A stretch of 9,868 nt of DNA from assembly GCA_001871015.1 (NCBI GenBank), contig MNUO01000123.1:1-9868 (forward strand), read 5' to 3'. A program made the translations under genes and the position numbers. The DNA is from Candidatus Desantisbacteria bacterium CG1_02_38_46 (lineage in GTDB: Bacteria > Desantisbacteria > UBA1551 > UBA1559). Positions 1-6,117 of the stretch are shown in pieces; positions within the stretch are counted from its first letter, which is position 1; every line of letters starts with the position of its first letter. The notes beneath the pieces were generated by a model, which was given only the letters and a program-made list of their open reading frames with translations, was not told the DNA's origin and ran no database searches.

Positions 1-91
1 TTAATTATATCACAAAAAGGCTAATTTTACGACGAGAAAATTAATTTTCAAAGAACTTTTTGACTGCTTATTAGCAACCGTTTTCTATACG
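1..91. other. AT-rich non-coding edge downstream of the last dehydrogenase gene
   Basis: This stretch follows the stop codon of the minus-strand dehydrogenase and contains no supported gene. It holds a perfect 14-base AT-rich palindrome at 36-49 (GAAAATTAATTTTC). On the minus strand at 9..4 there is a TATAAT hexamer that could be a -10 box for a gene beyond the window. The hexamer 17 bases upstream of it (TCGTAA) matches the -35 consensus at only three of six positions, so the promoter is doubtful. I see no GC-rich hairpin with a T run, so no intrinsic terminator can be called. Confidence 0.4.
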
Positions 92-1132
92 CTACCAAGG
101 ATTTATGATGATTTTCATACCAACTCTTTCTTCCACTGCAGCAAATGCATCGAGGATTTTGTCAAGCGGGAAACTGTGGGATATATAATTCTTCGCTTTA
201 ATTGCTCCGCTTGCTATTAAATCAAGCGCTGTTTTGTGATGTCTGGGTACACTGCCATGAGAACCAAGCACAAATGCTTCTTTATAATGAACAATATTGC
301 TGTCTATATTGATTTTGCGACTGCCCTTTGGTAATCCCCCGAAGTAATTAATTCTGCCATGATTATTTATCATCTGCACTGATTCTTCCTGCGCATCAGG
401 AGATGCACAGGCAACAATTATTACATCTGCGCCGTTTCCTTCTGTTTCCTCAAGGGTTCTGTTAATAAGATTTTCTTCAGTTGTAGAAATTATTACATCA
501 GCCCCTGATAGACGTGCCATTTCCAATCTTTTTTTCGACCTTTGTGCAATGATTACCTTTCCCGCCCCTATAGTTTTTGCCAATCCAGCAAGCATGCATC
601 CAATAGGACCAGCCCCAATTATTACAACCACATCGCCAAGTTTAACTTCTGAAAGTTCAAGTCCATTTATACAGCAGGCAACGGGTTCAGCAAGTGCAGA
701 TTCTTCATAAGTTAGATTCCCGGGTATTTTGTGAACAGGTCCATACCGTACAGTTATGGTATTAAGTGGAATGTATTCTGCAAATCCACCAGGAAATTGA
801 TAGCCAATTGCATAATTAATTTTACAGTTATTACCCATACCCTGCCTGCAAAAATTACACTCACCGCAGGGAACGTCTGCTCCGATTGCCACCCTATCCC
901 CTATTTTAAATTCTTTTACAGTTTTACCAACCTTTACTACATCCCCTGCTATTTCATGCCCTATAACCTGCGGCGGCTTTACACGCGGATTGCCGTAGTG
1001 ATAAATTCTTATATCAGAACCGCATACAGCGCAAGCCCGGACTTTCACCAACATTCCGCCTTCTTCAATCTGGGGTTCTGGTACATCTTTAATTAATATT
1101 TTATTTAATTCTTCGAGAACTGCAGCTTTCAA
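92..1132 (-). CDS. Zinc-dependent medium-chain alcohol/polyol dehydrogenase, possibly NADP-preferring
   Basis: A 346-residue cytosolic oxidoreductase of the medium-chain dehydrogenase (MDR) family, full length for sorbitol/threonine dehydrogenase relatives. Catalytic zinc ligands are visible as Cys37 in CGSD, His59-Glu60 in GHE and Glu149 in AEP. The structural zinc site is intact (Cys89, Cys92, Cys95, Cys103). The Rossmann loop GAGPIG is at 173-178. At the end of the second Rossmann strand, where NAD enzymes carry Asp, this protein has Gln197-Arg198-Ser199. That suggests NADP(H), which is an inference. The start is TTG at 1132. A GGAGGT ribosome site at 1136-1141 lies only 4 bases upstream, and the protein begins MKAAV like its relatives. 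It follows another MDR gene 45 bases upstream, with a repeat hairpin in the gap. The substrate is unknown: sorbitol, threitol, inositol-type and threonine dehydrogenases all share this layout. Confidence 0.9.
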   Translation of the reverse strand: MKAAVLEELNKILIKDVPEPQIEEGGMLVKVRACAVCGSDIRIYHYGNPRVKPPQVIGHEIAGDVVKVGKTVKEFKIGDRVAIGADVPCGECNFCRQGMGNNCKINYAIGYQFPGGFAEYIPLNTITVRYGPVHKIPGNLTYEESALAEPVACCINGLELSEVKLGDVVVIIGAGPIGCMLAGLAKTIGAGKVIIAQRSKKRLEMARLSGADVIISTTEENLINRTLEETEGNGADVIIVACASPDAQEESVQMINNHGRINYFGGLPKGSRKINIDSNIVHYKEAFVLGSHGSVPRHHKTALDLIASGAIKAKNYISHSFPLDKILDAFAAVEERVGMKIIINPW

Positions 1133-1135
1133 ATT

Positions 1136-1141
1136 ACCTCC
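1136..1141 (-). promoter_or_regulatory. Ribosome binding site fixing a TTG start
   Basis: GGAGGT on the minus strand, 4 bases (from GGAGG) before TTG at 1132. There is no in-frame ATG near this position, and the family N-terminus (MKAAV) begins exactly at the TTG. The spacing is shorter than the usual 5-9 bases. Confidence 0.7.
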
Positions 1142-1147
1142 AACAAA

Positions 1148-1170
1148 GCAGGGCTAAAGCCCTGCGCTAC
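1148..1170 (-). repeat. REP-like hairpin with GTAG foot (copy 1)
   Basis: Read on the minus strand: GTAGC, then a 7-base stem GCAGGGC, loop TTTA, and the return arm GCCCTGC. The GTAG foot beside a short GC-rich hairpin is the arrangement of REP sequences mobilised by RAYT (IS200/IS605-like) transposases. It occupies half of the 45-base gap between the two dehydrogenase genes and ends 6 bases before the ribosome site of the downstream gene. It resembles the copies at 2242-2264 and 6130-6176. In RNA the hairpin could also modulate expression of the second dehydrogenase. Confidence 0.7.
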
Positions 1171-1177
1171 AATTCAA

Positions 1178-2215
1178 TCAAAATACAAACATAACTTTAT
1201 TGAAAAACTCTTTTTTATTCCACATTAAATCAAATGCTTCATTAGCCTGTTCAATTTTGAATCGGTGAGTGATAAGCGGTGTAACTTTCAGCGCACCGAT
1301 ACCCATAAAGTGCAACGAAAGTCTCCAGTCATCTTTGAATGCTGGAGCAAAATTTGAATTCCATGTTCCATAGATTGTCAATTGCCTGCGCAAAATGCTT
1401 GAAACTACTTTCTCTGGAAAGGTTACATCTCCCTGGATATTTCCAAGAAAGACAACTTTACCAAAAGCCTTTGGTACTTCTATGGATTGAACAAATGCCT
1501 TTGGAGAACCTGCTGACTCTATACTTAGCTCAACACCTCCGTCTGTATTTTCCTTAATTTTTTTCACAGGGTCTTCATTTTTTGCATTAATACATTCAGA
1601 GAATCCATAATCACGTGCAACTTTTAATTTTTCCTCAATAATATCGACGAGAAAAATTTTGCTTGCGCCTAAAATTCTTGCCCACTGTGCGAGGATGATA
1701 CCAATTGGTCCAACACCAAAAATTGCTACTGTATCACCAACTTGAATCCCTGCTCTTCTTATTCCATGCAGGGCAACTGCCACAGGCTCTGTAAAGGAAG
1801 CACTTTCATAATCCACATTTTCAGGAAGTGGAATGATATTGGAAACAGGCACTCTTGTATATTGAGCAAAACCACCATTGCTTCTGGAACCAATATAATC
1901 GTAATTTGGACATTGGGCATATTCTCCTGTATAGCAGAATTTGCAATTACCGCAGGGAATTAATGGAACTACTGTAACTTTTTCATCCCCTTTTAAATTG
2001 CGGACATTCTTACCCTTTTTAACAATTTCCCCTGCAAATTCATGTCCGGGAATCAGTGGAAATCTGTATGTCCCATAAATCATTACACGCGGAATATCTG
2101 AACCACATATGCCCGCTGCTCTGACTTTTACAAGAACATCGTCGTCGCCAATTTCAGGAGTATCAACTTCTTCAACTCTTAAATCCTTTATTTTATGCAA
2201 AACCGCTGCTTTCAT
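1178..2215 (-). CDS. GatD-like zinc-dependent polyol(-phosphate) dehydrogenase
   Basis: A 345-residue MDR-family oxidoreductase that resembles galactitol-1-phosphate 5-dehydrogenase (GatD). Shared blocks are GICGSDIPR, GHEFAGE, the NYDYIGSRSNGGFAQY stretch and the late LTIYGTWN segment. Catalytic zinc ligands are Cys37, His58-Glu59 and Glu143. Structural zinc cysteines are 88, 91, 94 and 102. The Rossmann loop GVGPIG is at 167-172, and Asp191 ends the second strand as expected for NAD. The family would oxidise a polyol or polyol phosphate to the ketose form, but the true substrate is not readable. The start is the ATG at 2215, with AAAGGA at 2225-2230. An in-frame TTG at 2239 would add eight residues but lies upstream of that ribosome site. 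The gene sits between the TIM-barrel gene and the second MDR gene, with repeat hairpins on both sides. No PTS or kinase gene is in the window. Confidence 0.88.
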   Translation of the reverse strand: MKAAVLHKIKDLRVEEVDTPEIGDDDVLVKVRAAGICGSDIPRVMIYGTYRFPLIPGHEFAGEIVKKGKNVRNLKGDEKVTVVPLIPCGNCKFCYTGEYAQCPNYDYIGSRSNGGFAQYTRVPVSNIIPLPENVDYESASFTEPVAVALHGIRRAGIQVGDTVAIFGVGPIGIILAQWARILGASKIFLVDIIEEKLKVARDYGFSECINAKNEDPVKKIKENTDGGVELSIESAGSPKAFVQSIEVPKAFGKVVFLGNIQGDVTFPEKVVSSILRRQLTIYGTWNSNFAPAFKDDWRLSLHFMGIGALKVTPLITHRFKIEQANEAFDLMWNKKEFFNKVMFVF

Positions 2216-2241
2216 TGTTTCAAATCCTTTATAGAACAAAA

Positions 2242-2264
2242 GGCAGAGTGCTCTCTGCCACTAC
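2242..2264 (-). repeat. REP-like hairpin with GTAG foot (copy 2)
   Basis: Minus strand: GTAGT, then stem GGCAGAG, loop AGCA, return arm CTCTGCC. Stem length, loop length and GTAG foot match copy 1, though the stem sequence differs. The TAG of the foot (2263..2261) is also the stop codon of the upstream TIM-barrel gene, so the element overlaps that gene's end. The second arm is followed by TTTTGTTCT, so a weak terminator or attenuator role ahead of the GatD-like gene is possible. Confidence 0.65.
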
Positions 2265-3175
2265 AATTTTATATATTTACGCCAACACGCAACAGATTCT
2301 TTCAGATTGTCCAGTACACGGTACTCCGCAGGATATCTCTCGCGGAAAGAAAATTCAAAAGTCAAAACTACATCTTTTGCATCTGATTCACTGATAACCT
2401 TTATTAGTTTCTGGGGGTGAATAATTCCTTTCTTATTATATTCAGAAATAAATGGCCAGTGCCCACCCTTGTCTTTTGTGCTCTGTTTGATGTGGATAAC
2501 AGGAGATACAGTTGCAAATTCCTTCAGCCAGGCATAGGGATTGGTATCATCGGGATTTCTGGACTGTCCATCACCGTGGTCTACATCCAGGCAGAGCCGA
2601 ACAGGAATGATTGCTTTTTCGTTCACCTTCTTAAGTAACCCTTTCGTATCCTTTATTGTGCAGGCGCATTCCCGCGGGATTGACATAGGTTCAAATATAA
2701 GGAATTCAAATCCAATTTTTTTGCCGAATTGCGAAAGTTTCTGCCATAATTCAATACCTTCCTTTAGAATAAGTTTTCTTTGTTTTTTATTATAAAAATC
2801 TGTTACAGAGAAAATTCCAAAAGAACCTGTTCCTGACCCTCTGGCACCAAGTTCTTTAGAAATAATAAAAAACTTTTTTATCCATTCAAACCATAATTTT
2901 CTTATTTTATAATTTGGATGGAAAAGATGATTTACGCGAGTGAAAGCACCAAAGAAAGTGGTATCAACTTTTACGTCATATTTTTTACAATAAAATTTAA
3001 TTTTTTTTACTTCTTCTCTTAAAATTTTCCACGGTAACCATGGGTTGAGCAGGTCAGCAACAAATTGGACATAACGCAGACCTAAAAATTCACCAACAAT
3101 CTTAGTCCAGACTTCGGGTTCTGGAAATCTGTTTGTGGCAAAACCTGTATTTATGCCCAGTTTGATGTTTGTCAT
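2261..3175 (-). CDS. Xylose-isomerase-like TIM-barrel sugar isomerase/epimerase
   Basis: A 304-residue protein with the features of the xylose isomerase-like/AP-endonuclease 2 TIM-barrel superfamily, whose members isomerise or epimerise sugars and sugar phosphates using a divalent metal. Candidate metal ligands appear in the expected order: Glu162 (FEPMSIPRE), Asp197 (CLDVDHGD), His228 (VIHIKQS) and Glu274 (FEFSFRER). The N-terminal strand KLGINTGFATNRFPEPEVW is distinctive of one subgroup, but I cannot assign a substrate. The preferred start is ATG at 3175, which overlaps the epimerase stop codon as ATGA. An in-frame ATG at 3190 would add five residues and lengthen the overlap. The stop codon is the TAG of a repeat foot. 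Lying between an epimerase and two dehydrogenases, it probably acts in the same sugar pathway. Confidence 0.8.
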   Translation of the reverse strand: MTNIKLGINTGFATNRFPEPEVWTKIVGEFLGLRYVQFVADLLNPWLPWKILREEVKKIKFYCKKYDVKVDTTFFGAFTRVNHLFHPNYKIRKLWFEWIKKFFIISKELGARGSGTGSFGIFSVTDFYNKKQRKLILKEGIELWQKLSQFGKKIGFEFLIFEPMSIPRECACTIKDTKGLLKKVNEKAIIPVRLCLDVDHGDGQSRNPDDTNPYAWLKEFATVSPVIHIKQSTKDKGGHWPFISEYNKKGIIHPQKLIKVISESDAKDVVLTFEFSFRERYPAEYRVLDNLKESVACWRKYIKL

Positions 3176-3927
3176 TGATTTTTCCACCATTTTTTTAAAT
3201 CTTGGAAAGTCGCCTTGGAGACAGTATTCCCTTTTTCCAATAAAATTGCATTCAGTGATTTACTGGCATCAAAATAAAGTTTTCTCAGTGTTTCTGAAAT
3301 ATTTTTGTTTTTAATGAATACGCCGGCAGTGCCGCCTACAAATACATTAGCACCTGATTCTAAAAGCATCGCAATAGTGTGGCTGTTTATGCATCCGTCA
3401 ACTTCTATTTCAATGTTATTAAAATTATTCATGGTAAGTAAACTGCGTAATTCCCTCACTTTTTCTACTGTTTTGGATATAAATTTCTGACCAGCAAATC
3501 CTGGATTCACAGCCATAATTAAAACCATGTCTAATTTATCCAGAACATATTTTATAACTGAAATCGGCGTAGCAGGATTCAATGCAACAGCGGATTTTAC
3601 TTTATAACTTCTAATTGTTTGCAGCAGCCGGTCTAAATGAACCGTAGACTCTGCATGGACACAGATAATATCACTGCCTGCTTTGACAAAAGTTTCGATG
3701 TATCGTTCAGGATGGCAAATCATCAGGTGGACATCAAAAGAAATTTTTGTCTTTTTTCTGAGTGCTTTTATGACATCTGGCCCAAGTGTAAAATTGGGCA
3801 CAAACACACCATCCATTATGTCAAAATGAAATAGGTGTGCCCCTCCCCTTTCAAGTTTATGAATTTCGTCCTCTAAATGGTTAAAATCCATACACATAAT
3901 TGAAGGTGCAATCTTAATTTCTCTCAT
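3172..3927 (-). CDS. Ribulose-phosphate 3-epimerase family protein with C-terminal extension
   Basis: A 251-residue cytosolic (beta/alpha)8 protein of the ribulose-phosphate 3-epimerase family. Most active-site blocks are present: Ser9 in APSI, His34-Phe-Asp36 in HFDIMDGVFVPN, His67 in DVHLM, VNPGFAGQ at 140-147 and Asp177 in VDG. Thus both catalytic aspartates and both metal histidines are retained. Departures from the norm are IMCMDF where most members read ILSADF, VDGC for VDGG, and a phosphate loop reading GGTAGVF. The protein is about 25-30 residues longer than typical Rpe, with a lysine-rich tail ending WWKNQ. The start ATG at 3927 lies 9 bases after the preceding stop and has no clear Shine-Dalgarno, which suggests translational coupling. 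It could be Rpe itself or a paralogue acting on another ketose phosphate such as allulose 6-phosphate. The sugar-gene neighbours leave both open. Confidence 0.85.
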   Translation of the reverse strand: MREIKIAPSIMCMDFNHLEDEIHKLERGGAHLFHFDIMDGVFVPNFTLGPDVIKALRKKTKISFDVHLMICHPERYIETFVKAGSDIICVHAESTVHLDRLLQTIRSYKVKSAVALNPATPISVIKYVLDKLDMVLIMAVNPGFAGQKFISKTVEKVRELRSLLTMNNFNNIEIEVDGCINSHTIAMLLESGANVFVGGTAGVFIKNKNISETLRKLYFDASKSLNAILLEKGNTVSKATFQDLKKWWKNQ

Positions 3928-3936
3928 AAGAATCTA

Positions 3937-4257
3937 TCATTTTTTTATGCGGGTGTTAGATTTTTTTCTAATTTCCTCAACCATTTTTTTCAATTCCTGA
4001 AACTCTTCACGTGTTGGAATGTTCATCCTGGCAATTATTTTTTTCATTGTTTCTTCTATCTTTGATTCAATTGCTTCCCTGCCTTTTTGTGCTCTCTCAA
4101 AAATTACCCTTGCAACCGCATTCACATCCTTCCTGGACGTTTCACCTTTTTCTATCAGTCCCCCGGCAATCTCCTGTGCTTTTTCCTTTGTGATAGCAAC
4201 GAGCCCCAGTCCAGCCAATAATCCCTTTTTTAAAACCTCTTCAATTTTATTTGACAT
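3937..4257 (-). CDS. Small phasin-like coiled-coil protein
   Basis: A 106-residue, highly charged, helix-forming protein. The N-terminal third has a short apolar helix with GLLAGLGLVAITKEKAQEI, followed by GLIEKGETSRKDVN. The rest is rich in Glu and Lys in heptad-like order, ending in a probable coiled coil (about residues 78-100). This layout matches the small proteins annotated as phasin or polyhydroxyalkanoate granule-associated proteins. No polyhydroxyalkanoate synthase or depolymerase is in the window, so granule binding is not supported by context. The start ATG at 4257 has AAAAGGAG with 8 bases of spacing. It is 51 bases after the EF-Tu-like gene and 9 bases before the epimerase gene, so the three are probably cotranscribed. 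A structural or stress-related scaffold is an equally good reading. Confidence 0.6.
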   Translation of the reverse strand: MSNKIEEVLKKGLLAGLGLVAITKEKAQEIAGGLIEKGETSRKDVNAVARVIFERAQKGREAIESKIEETMKKIIARMNIPTREEFQELKKMVEEIRKKSNTRIKK

Positions 4258-4308
4258 TTTTCTTACTCCTTTTCAATCTTCGCTTTGCAGGTCTTACATC
4301 CGTTATCT

Positions 4309-4569
4309 TTATTCGCTTGCAACCTTATATACCTTATCGTCCTCCCTTGCATGTTCGGTTACTCTCAACCCAATAACATCCCCCACATTAGCAGTCTGAA
4401 TTGACTGGTGTTCAATCTGCATTGAATCCACCTTCTGATTAAAATCGCTGGTATGTCCTTTGATGTGAATCGTGTCACCAACACTGAGGCTATCTGATGT
4501 AATCTTGATAGCCGCTACACTAATATGAGTAAAATAATGTGTCACTACACCTATTTCTTTTTCCTCCAT
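4309..4569 (-). CDS. Free-standing EF-Tu domain II-like beta-barrel protein
   Basis: An 86-residue protein that looks like a single domain of the translation-factor domain II beta-barrel type. Key segments are IGVVTHYF-HISVA (6-18), VGDTIHIKGHTSDF and MQIEHQSIQTANVGDVIGLRV. The same block forms the C-terminal domain of many U32 peptidases (YhbU/YegQ/RlhA group). Here it stands alone, without a peptidase or GTPase domain, as in small proteins annotated 'translation elongation factor-like'. The molecular function is unknown; RNA, ribosome or protein binding is a guess from the fold. The start ATG at 4569 is fixed by an exceptionally strong ribosome site at 4575-4587, which overlaps the stop codon of the upstream membrane protein gene. 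High expression seems likely. Confidence 0.8.
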   Translation of the reverse strand: MEEKEIGVVTHYFTHISVAAIKITSDSLSVGDTIHIKGHTSDFNQKVDSMQIEHQSIQTANVGDVIGLRVTEHAREDDKVYKVASE

Positions 4570-4574
4570 CAGGA

Positions 4575-4587
4575 ATCACCTCCTTTC
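4575..4587 (-). promoter_or_regulatory. Near-perfect anti-16S Shine-Dalgarno of the EF-Tu-like gene
   Basis: The minus strand reads GAAAGGAGGTGAT, 13 consecutive bases complementary to the canonical 3' end of bacterial 16S rRNA. The spacing is 9 bases from GGAGG to the ATG at 4569. It is the longest such match among the gene starts in this window and overlaps the preceding stop codon (4588..4586). Confidence 0.85.
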
Positions 4588-4894
4588 AAATGTAATCTTG
4601 TTCTTGAATTTTTTCTTTCTTTTCCCAATAAATTTTTCCATTTTTATCAATCTTTAAATAATTCAAAAGTATAAGTCCTGCAACAATTAAAATCAATGCC
4701 AGAATTGCAATCCATTTCTTTTTCTTCTGTTCCTTGAGGTCAATAATTTCTCTCGTTTTTCCTCCACTTACATAATAGGAATAAACAGGTCTTCGTATTA
4801 AAAATAGAAAAACGAACAGTATACCCAAAAAAATAACAAAAAGAAAAAGCAATAACAAGAGAAAAAGTGGAAATGTCCAAAGGAATCGAATCAT
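4586..4894 (-). CDS. Small two-helix membrane protein of unknown function
   Basis: A 102-residue protein that I do not recognise. A long hydrophobic, Leu/Phe-rich segment spans about residues 4-33 and ends in two arginines. A polar loop with YSYYVSGGKTREIIDLKEQ and a run of four lysines follows. A second membrane segment covers about 62-80 (WIAILALILIVAGLILLNYL), then a charged tail rich in Lys and Glu. By the positive-inside rule the Arg- and Lys-rich loop should face the cytoplasm, leaving both ends outside; this is inference. The start ATG at 4894 is 3 bases after the stop of the lipid-kinase-like gene, with GGATGAGAT as a weak ribosome site. Its place directly after plsY and the kinase-like gene suggests a role in the membrane, but nothing more specific. 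Confidence 0.65.
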   Translation of the reverse strand: MIRFLWTFPLFLLLLLFLFVIFLGILFVFLFLIRRPVYSYYVSGGKTREIIDLKEQKKKKWIAILALILIVAGLILLNYLKIDKNGKIYWEKKEKIQEQDYI

Positions 4895-4897
4895 ATC

Positions 4898-5494
4898 TCA
4901 TCCTGGGAAATATATTAACAACTGCGCAACAAAACCCGTAGCAAGCGGGGTGCTCAAATTATCATCAATGGGAAGAGGCAAGATGTCAAACAGCGTTGTG
5001 GTCAAGGAAATTATCAATGCCAGGGAAAGAGTCAATCCCTGGGATACTAAAGCTGTTCTCAGAAGTAGTAAATTCATTATTATACATATAGCGAAACAAA
5101 CAAGTGTCCCCTCTAATGATTTACTTCTGAAAAGTTTCACATAATTATATTTGGCACCCACTATGGAAGAAATGGCGTCTCCAAAAATTGCACATAATAA
5201 AACCGGAACTGCAATAAACCTGGGGAAGAAAATCACACAGAACAATGCTCCAAGTGTCATATAAGTAATACCGGAAATGCGCTCTACTTCTTCCCCTTTC
5301 CCCACAGGTGAAAAAATCTTCTCGGCGACTGCCTCTGCCCTGTGCGAATAAAACCTCGCTGATTCAATCACCATAGCTACAACTGCTATCACCGCAGAAA
5401 CATAAATGGTTTGTTCCTGAGTATAATTAAAATATATAAAGGGATAAAAAAGTGCCAGCATTCGAAATAGTTTTCTGCGAATTAATTGTTTCAT
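4898..5494 (-). CDS. Dolichol/phytol kinase-like membrane protein (CTP-dependent lipid kinase family)
   Basis: A 198-residue polytopic membrane protein of the SEC59/DGK1/VTE5 group, related to phosphatidate cytidylyltransferases. Members phosphorylate polyprenols, phytol or diacylglycerol using CTP. Recognisable blocks are an N-terminal RRKLFRMLALFYP helix, a cytoplasmic SPVGKGEEVERISGITY segment (62-78), GDAISSIVG (105-113), KSLEGT (125-130) and a C-terminal DDNLSTPLATG. The N-terminal block commonly has His after the RK pair; here Arg11 lies near that place. The start ATG overlaps the plsY stop as ATGA (5494..5491), so the two are translationally coupled and probably act in the same membrane lipid pathway. 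The lipid substrate cannot be told from the sequence. A dolichol kinase, farnesol/phytol kinase or diacylglycerol kinase role is possible. Confidence 0.78.
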   Translation of the reverse strand: MKQLIRRKLFRMLALFYPFIYFNYTQEQTIYVSAVIAVVAMVIESARFYSHRAEAVAEKIFSPVGKGEEVERISGITYMTLGALFCVIFFPRFIAVPVLLCAIFGDAISSIVGAKYNYVKLFRSKSLEGTLVCFAICIIMNLLLLRTALVSQGLTLSLALIISLTTTLFDILPLPIDDNLSTPLATGFVAQLLIYFPG

Positions 5495-6099
5495 TTCTTC
5501 TCTTTTGACTTTTTACCGACCCTCATTTCCTTCCAGGCACTTCTGACATTTTGAGAACCTCCAATGTAAACAAATACAAGTATAAAAACTGTACCACATA
5601 TTATCCATAATGACCGAGCTGCAAGCCAGCAAACAAAAGGAAGAAAAGGACCTACAATCATCACTGAAAGTATGCCATGTTTTAAAAATATGTAAACAAA
5701 GAATAATGGAATTAACAGGATAACTGATTCTATCGGGACAAGCGTTCCCATTACACCGATGGTCGTAGAAAGTCCCTTTCCGCCTTTGAATTTCAGAAAA
5801 ATTGGCCAGTTATGTCCACTGATTGCAGCCAGCCCTGCTAACACCACCGCATAATCTGGAAGTTTTAATATCCACTGTGAAAGAAAAACAGGGAATACTC
5901 CTTTTATCACATCGCACAGGAATGCAGCAATTCCTGCTTTTCTTGAAACTGCTCTCGAAACATTGGAAGCACCCACATTCCCATCGCCAAACCTGCGCAA
6001 ATCAATTCCTTTTGTCCACTTCGCTATTAGAAAACTAAATGGGATGGAACCTATGAAATATCCAATAAGAATGGATGATAAAATTCCAGTCAGATTCAT
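5491..6099 (-). CDS. plsY: Acyl-phosphate:glycerol-3-phosphate acyltransferase PlsY
   Basis: A 202-residue integral membrane enzyme that transfers an acyl group from acyl-phosphate to position 1 of glycerol 3-phosphate, the first committed step of phospholipid synthesis in most bacteria. The family motifs are in place: GSIPFSFLIAK (17-27), GDGNVGASNVSR (38-49, usually GSGNPGATNVLR), D63-xx-KG, and GHNWPIFLKFKGGKG (95-109). Several hydrophobic helices lie between them, and the tail is basic (GKKSKEKK). The start is ATG at 6099; the codon directly upstream in frame is TAA. No good Shine-Dalgarno precedes it. Instead a five-codon mini-ORF (6113..6096) ends on it with an ATGA overlap, and a TATAAT hexamer lies at 6117..6112. 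It appears to be the first gene of a transcription unit after the 106-base repeat-bearing gap. Confidence 0.95.
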   Translation of the reverse strand: MNLTGILSSILIGYFIGSIPFSFLIAKWTKGIDLRRFGDGNVGASNVSRAVSRKAGIAAFLCDVIKGVFPVFLSQWILKLPDYAVVLAGLAAISGHNWPIFLKFKGGKGLSTTIGVMGTLVPIESVILLIPLFFVYIFLKHGILSVMIVGPFLPFVCWLAARSLWIICGTVFILVFVYIGGSQNVRSAWKEMRVGKKSKEKK

Positions 6100-6113
6100 T
6101 TATCTACTTTCAT
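6096..6113 (-). other. Five-codon mini-ORF coupled to plsY
   Basis: The minus strand reads ATG AAA GTA GAT AAA TGA. AAGGA lies 4 bases upstream, and the stop overlaps the plsY ATG as ATGA. plsY itself has no convincing ribosome site at normal spacing, so ribosomes finishing this mini-ORF could re-initiate on plsY. The stretch is short enough to occur by chance. Confidence 0.25.
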
Positions 6114-6117
6114 TATA
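6112..6117 (-). promoter_or_regulatory. Possible -10 box for the plsY unit
   Basis: TATAAT on the minus strand, 12 bases before the plsY ATG. The hexamer 17 bases upstream, TTCAGG, matches the -35 consensus at only three positions and falls inside a repeat hairpin. If used, the leader would be only a few bases long and would exclude the mini-ORF start, so promoter and mini-ORF are competing readings. Confidence 0.25.

Noticed and set aside
731-1096. 121-codon plus-strand ORF
   Set aside because: It lies wholly antisense to the zinc-dehydrogenase gene, has no ribosome site or family motifs, and mirrors codon bias of the real gene.
1148-1170. Intrinsic terminator between the two dehydrogenase genes
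   Set aside because: The hairpin is not followed by a convincing T run and abuts the next gene's ribosome site, so a REP-like repeat is the better reading.
2216-2239. TTG start at 2239 for the GatD-like gene
   Set aside because: The AAAGGA ribosome site lies downstream of it, and relatives begin at the MKAAV of the ATG at 2215.
4019-4399. 126-codon plus-strand ORF
   Set aside because: Antisense across two well-supported minus-strand genes and the gap between them; the Ser/Phe/Ile-rich translation is typical of a shadow frame.
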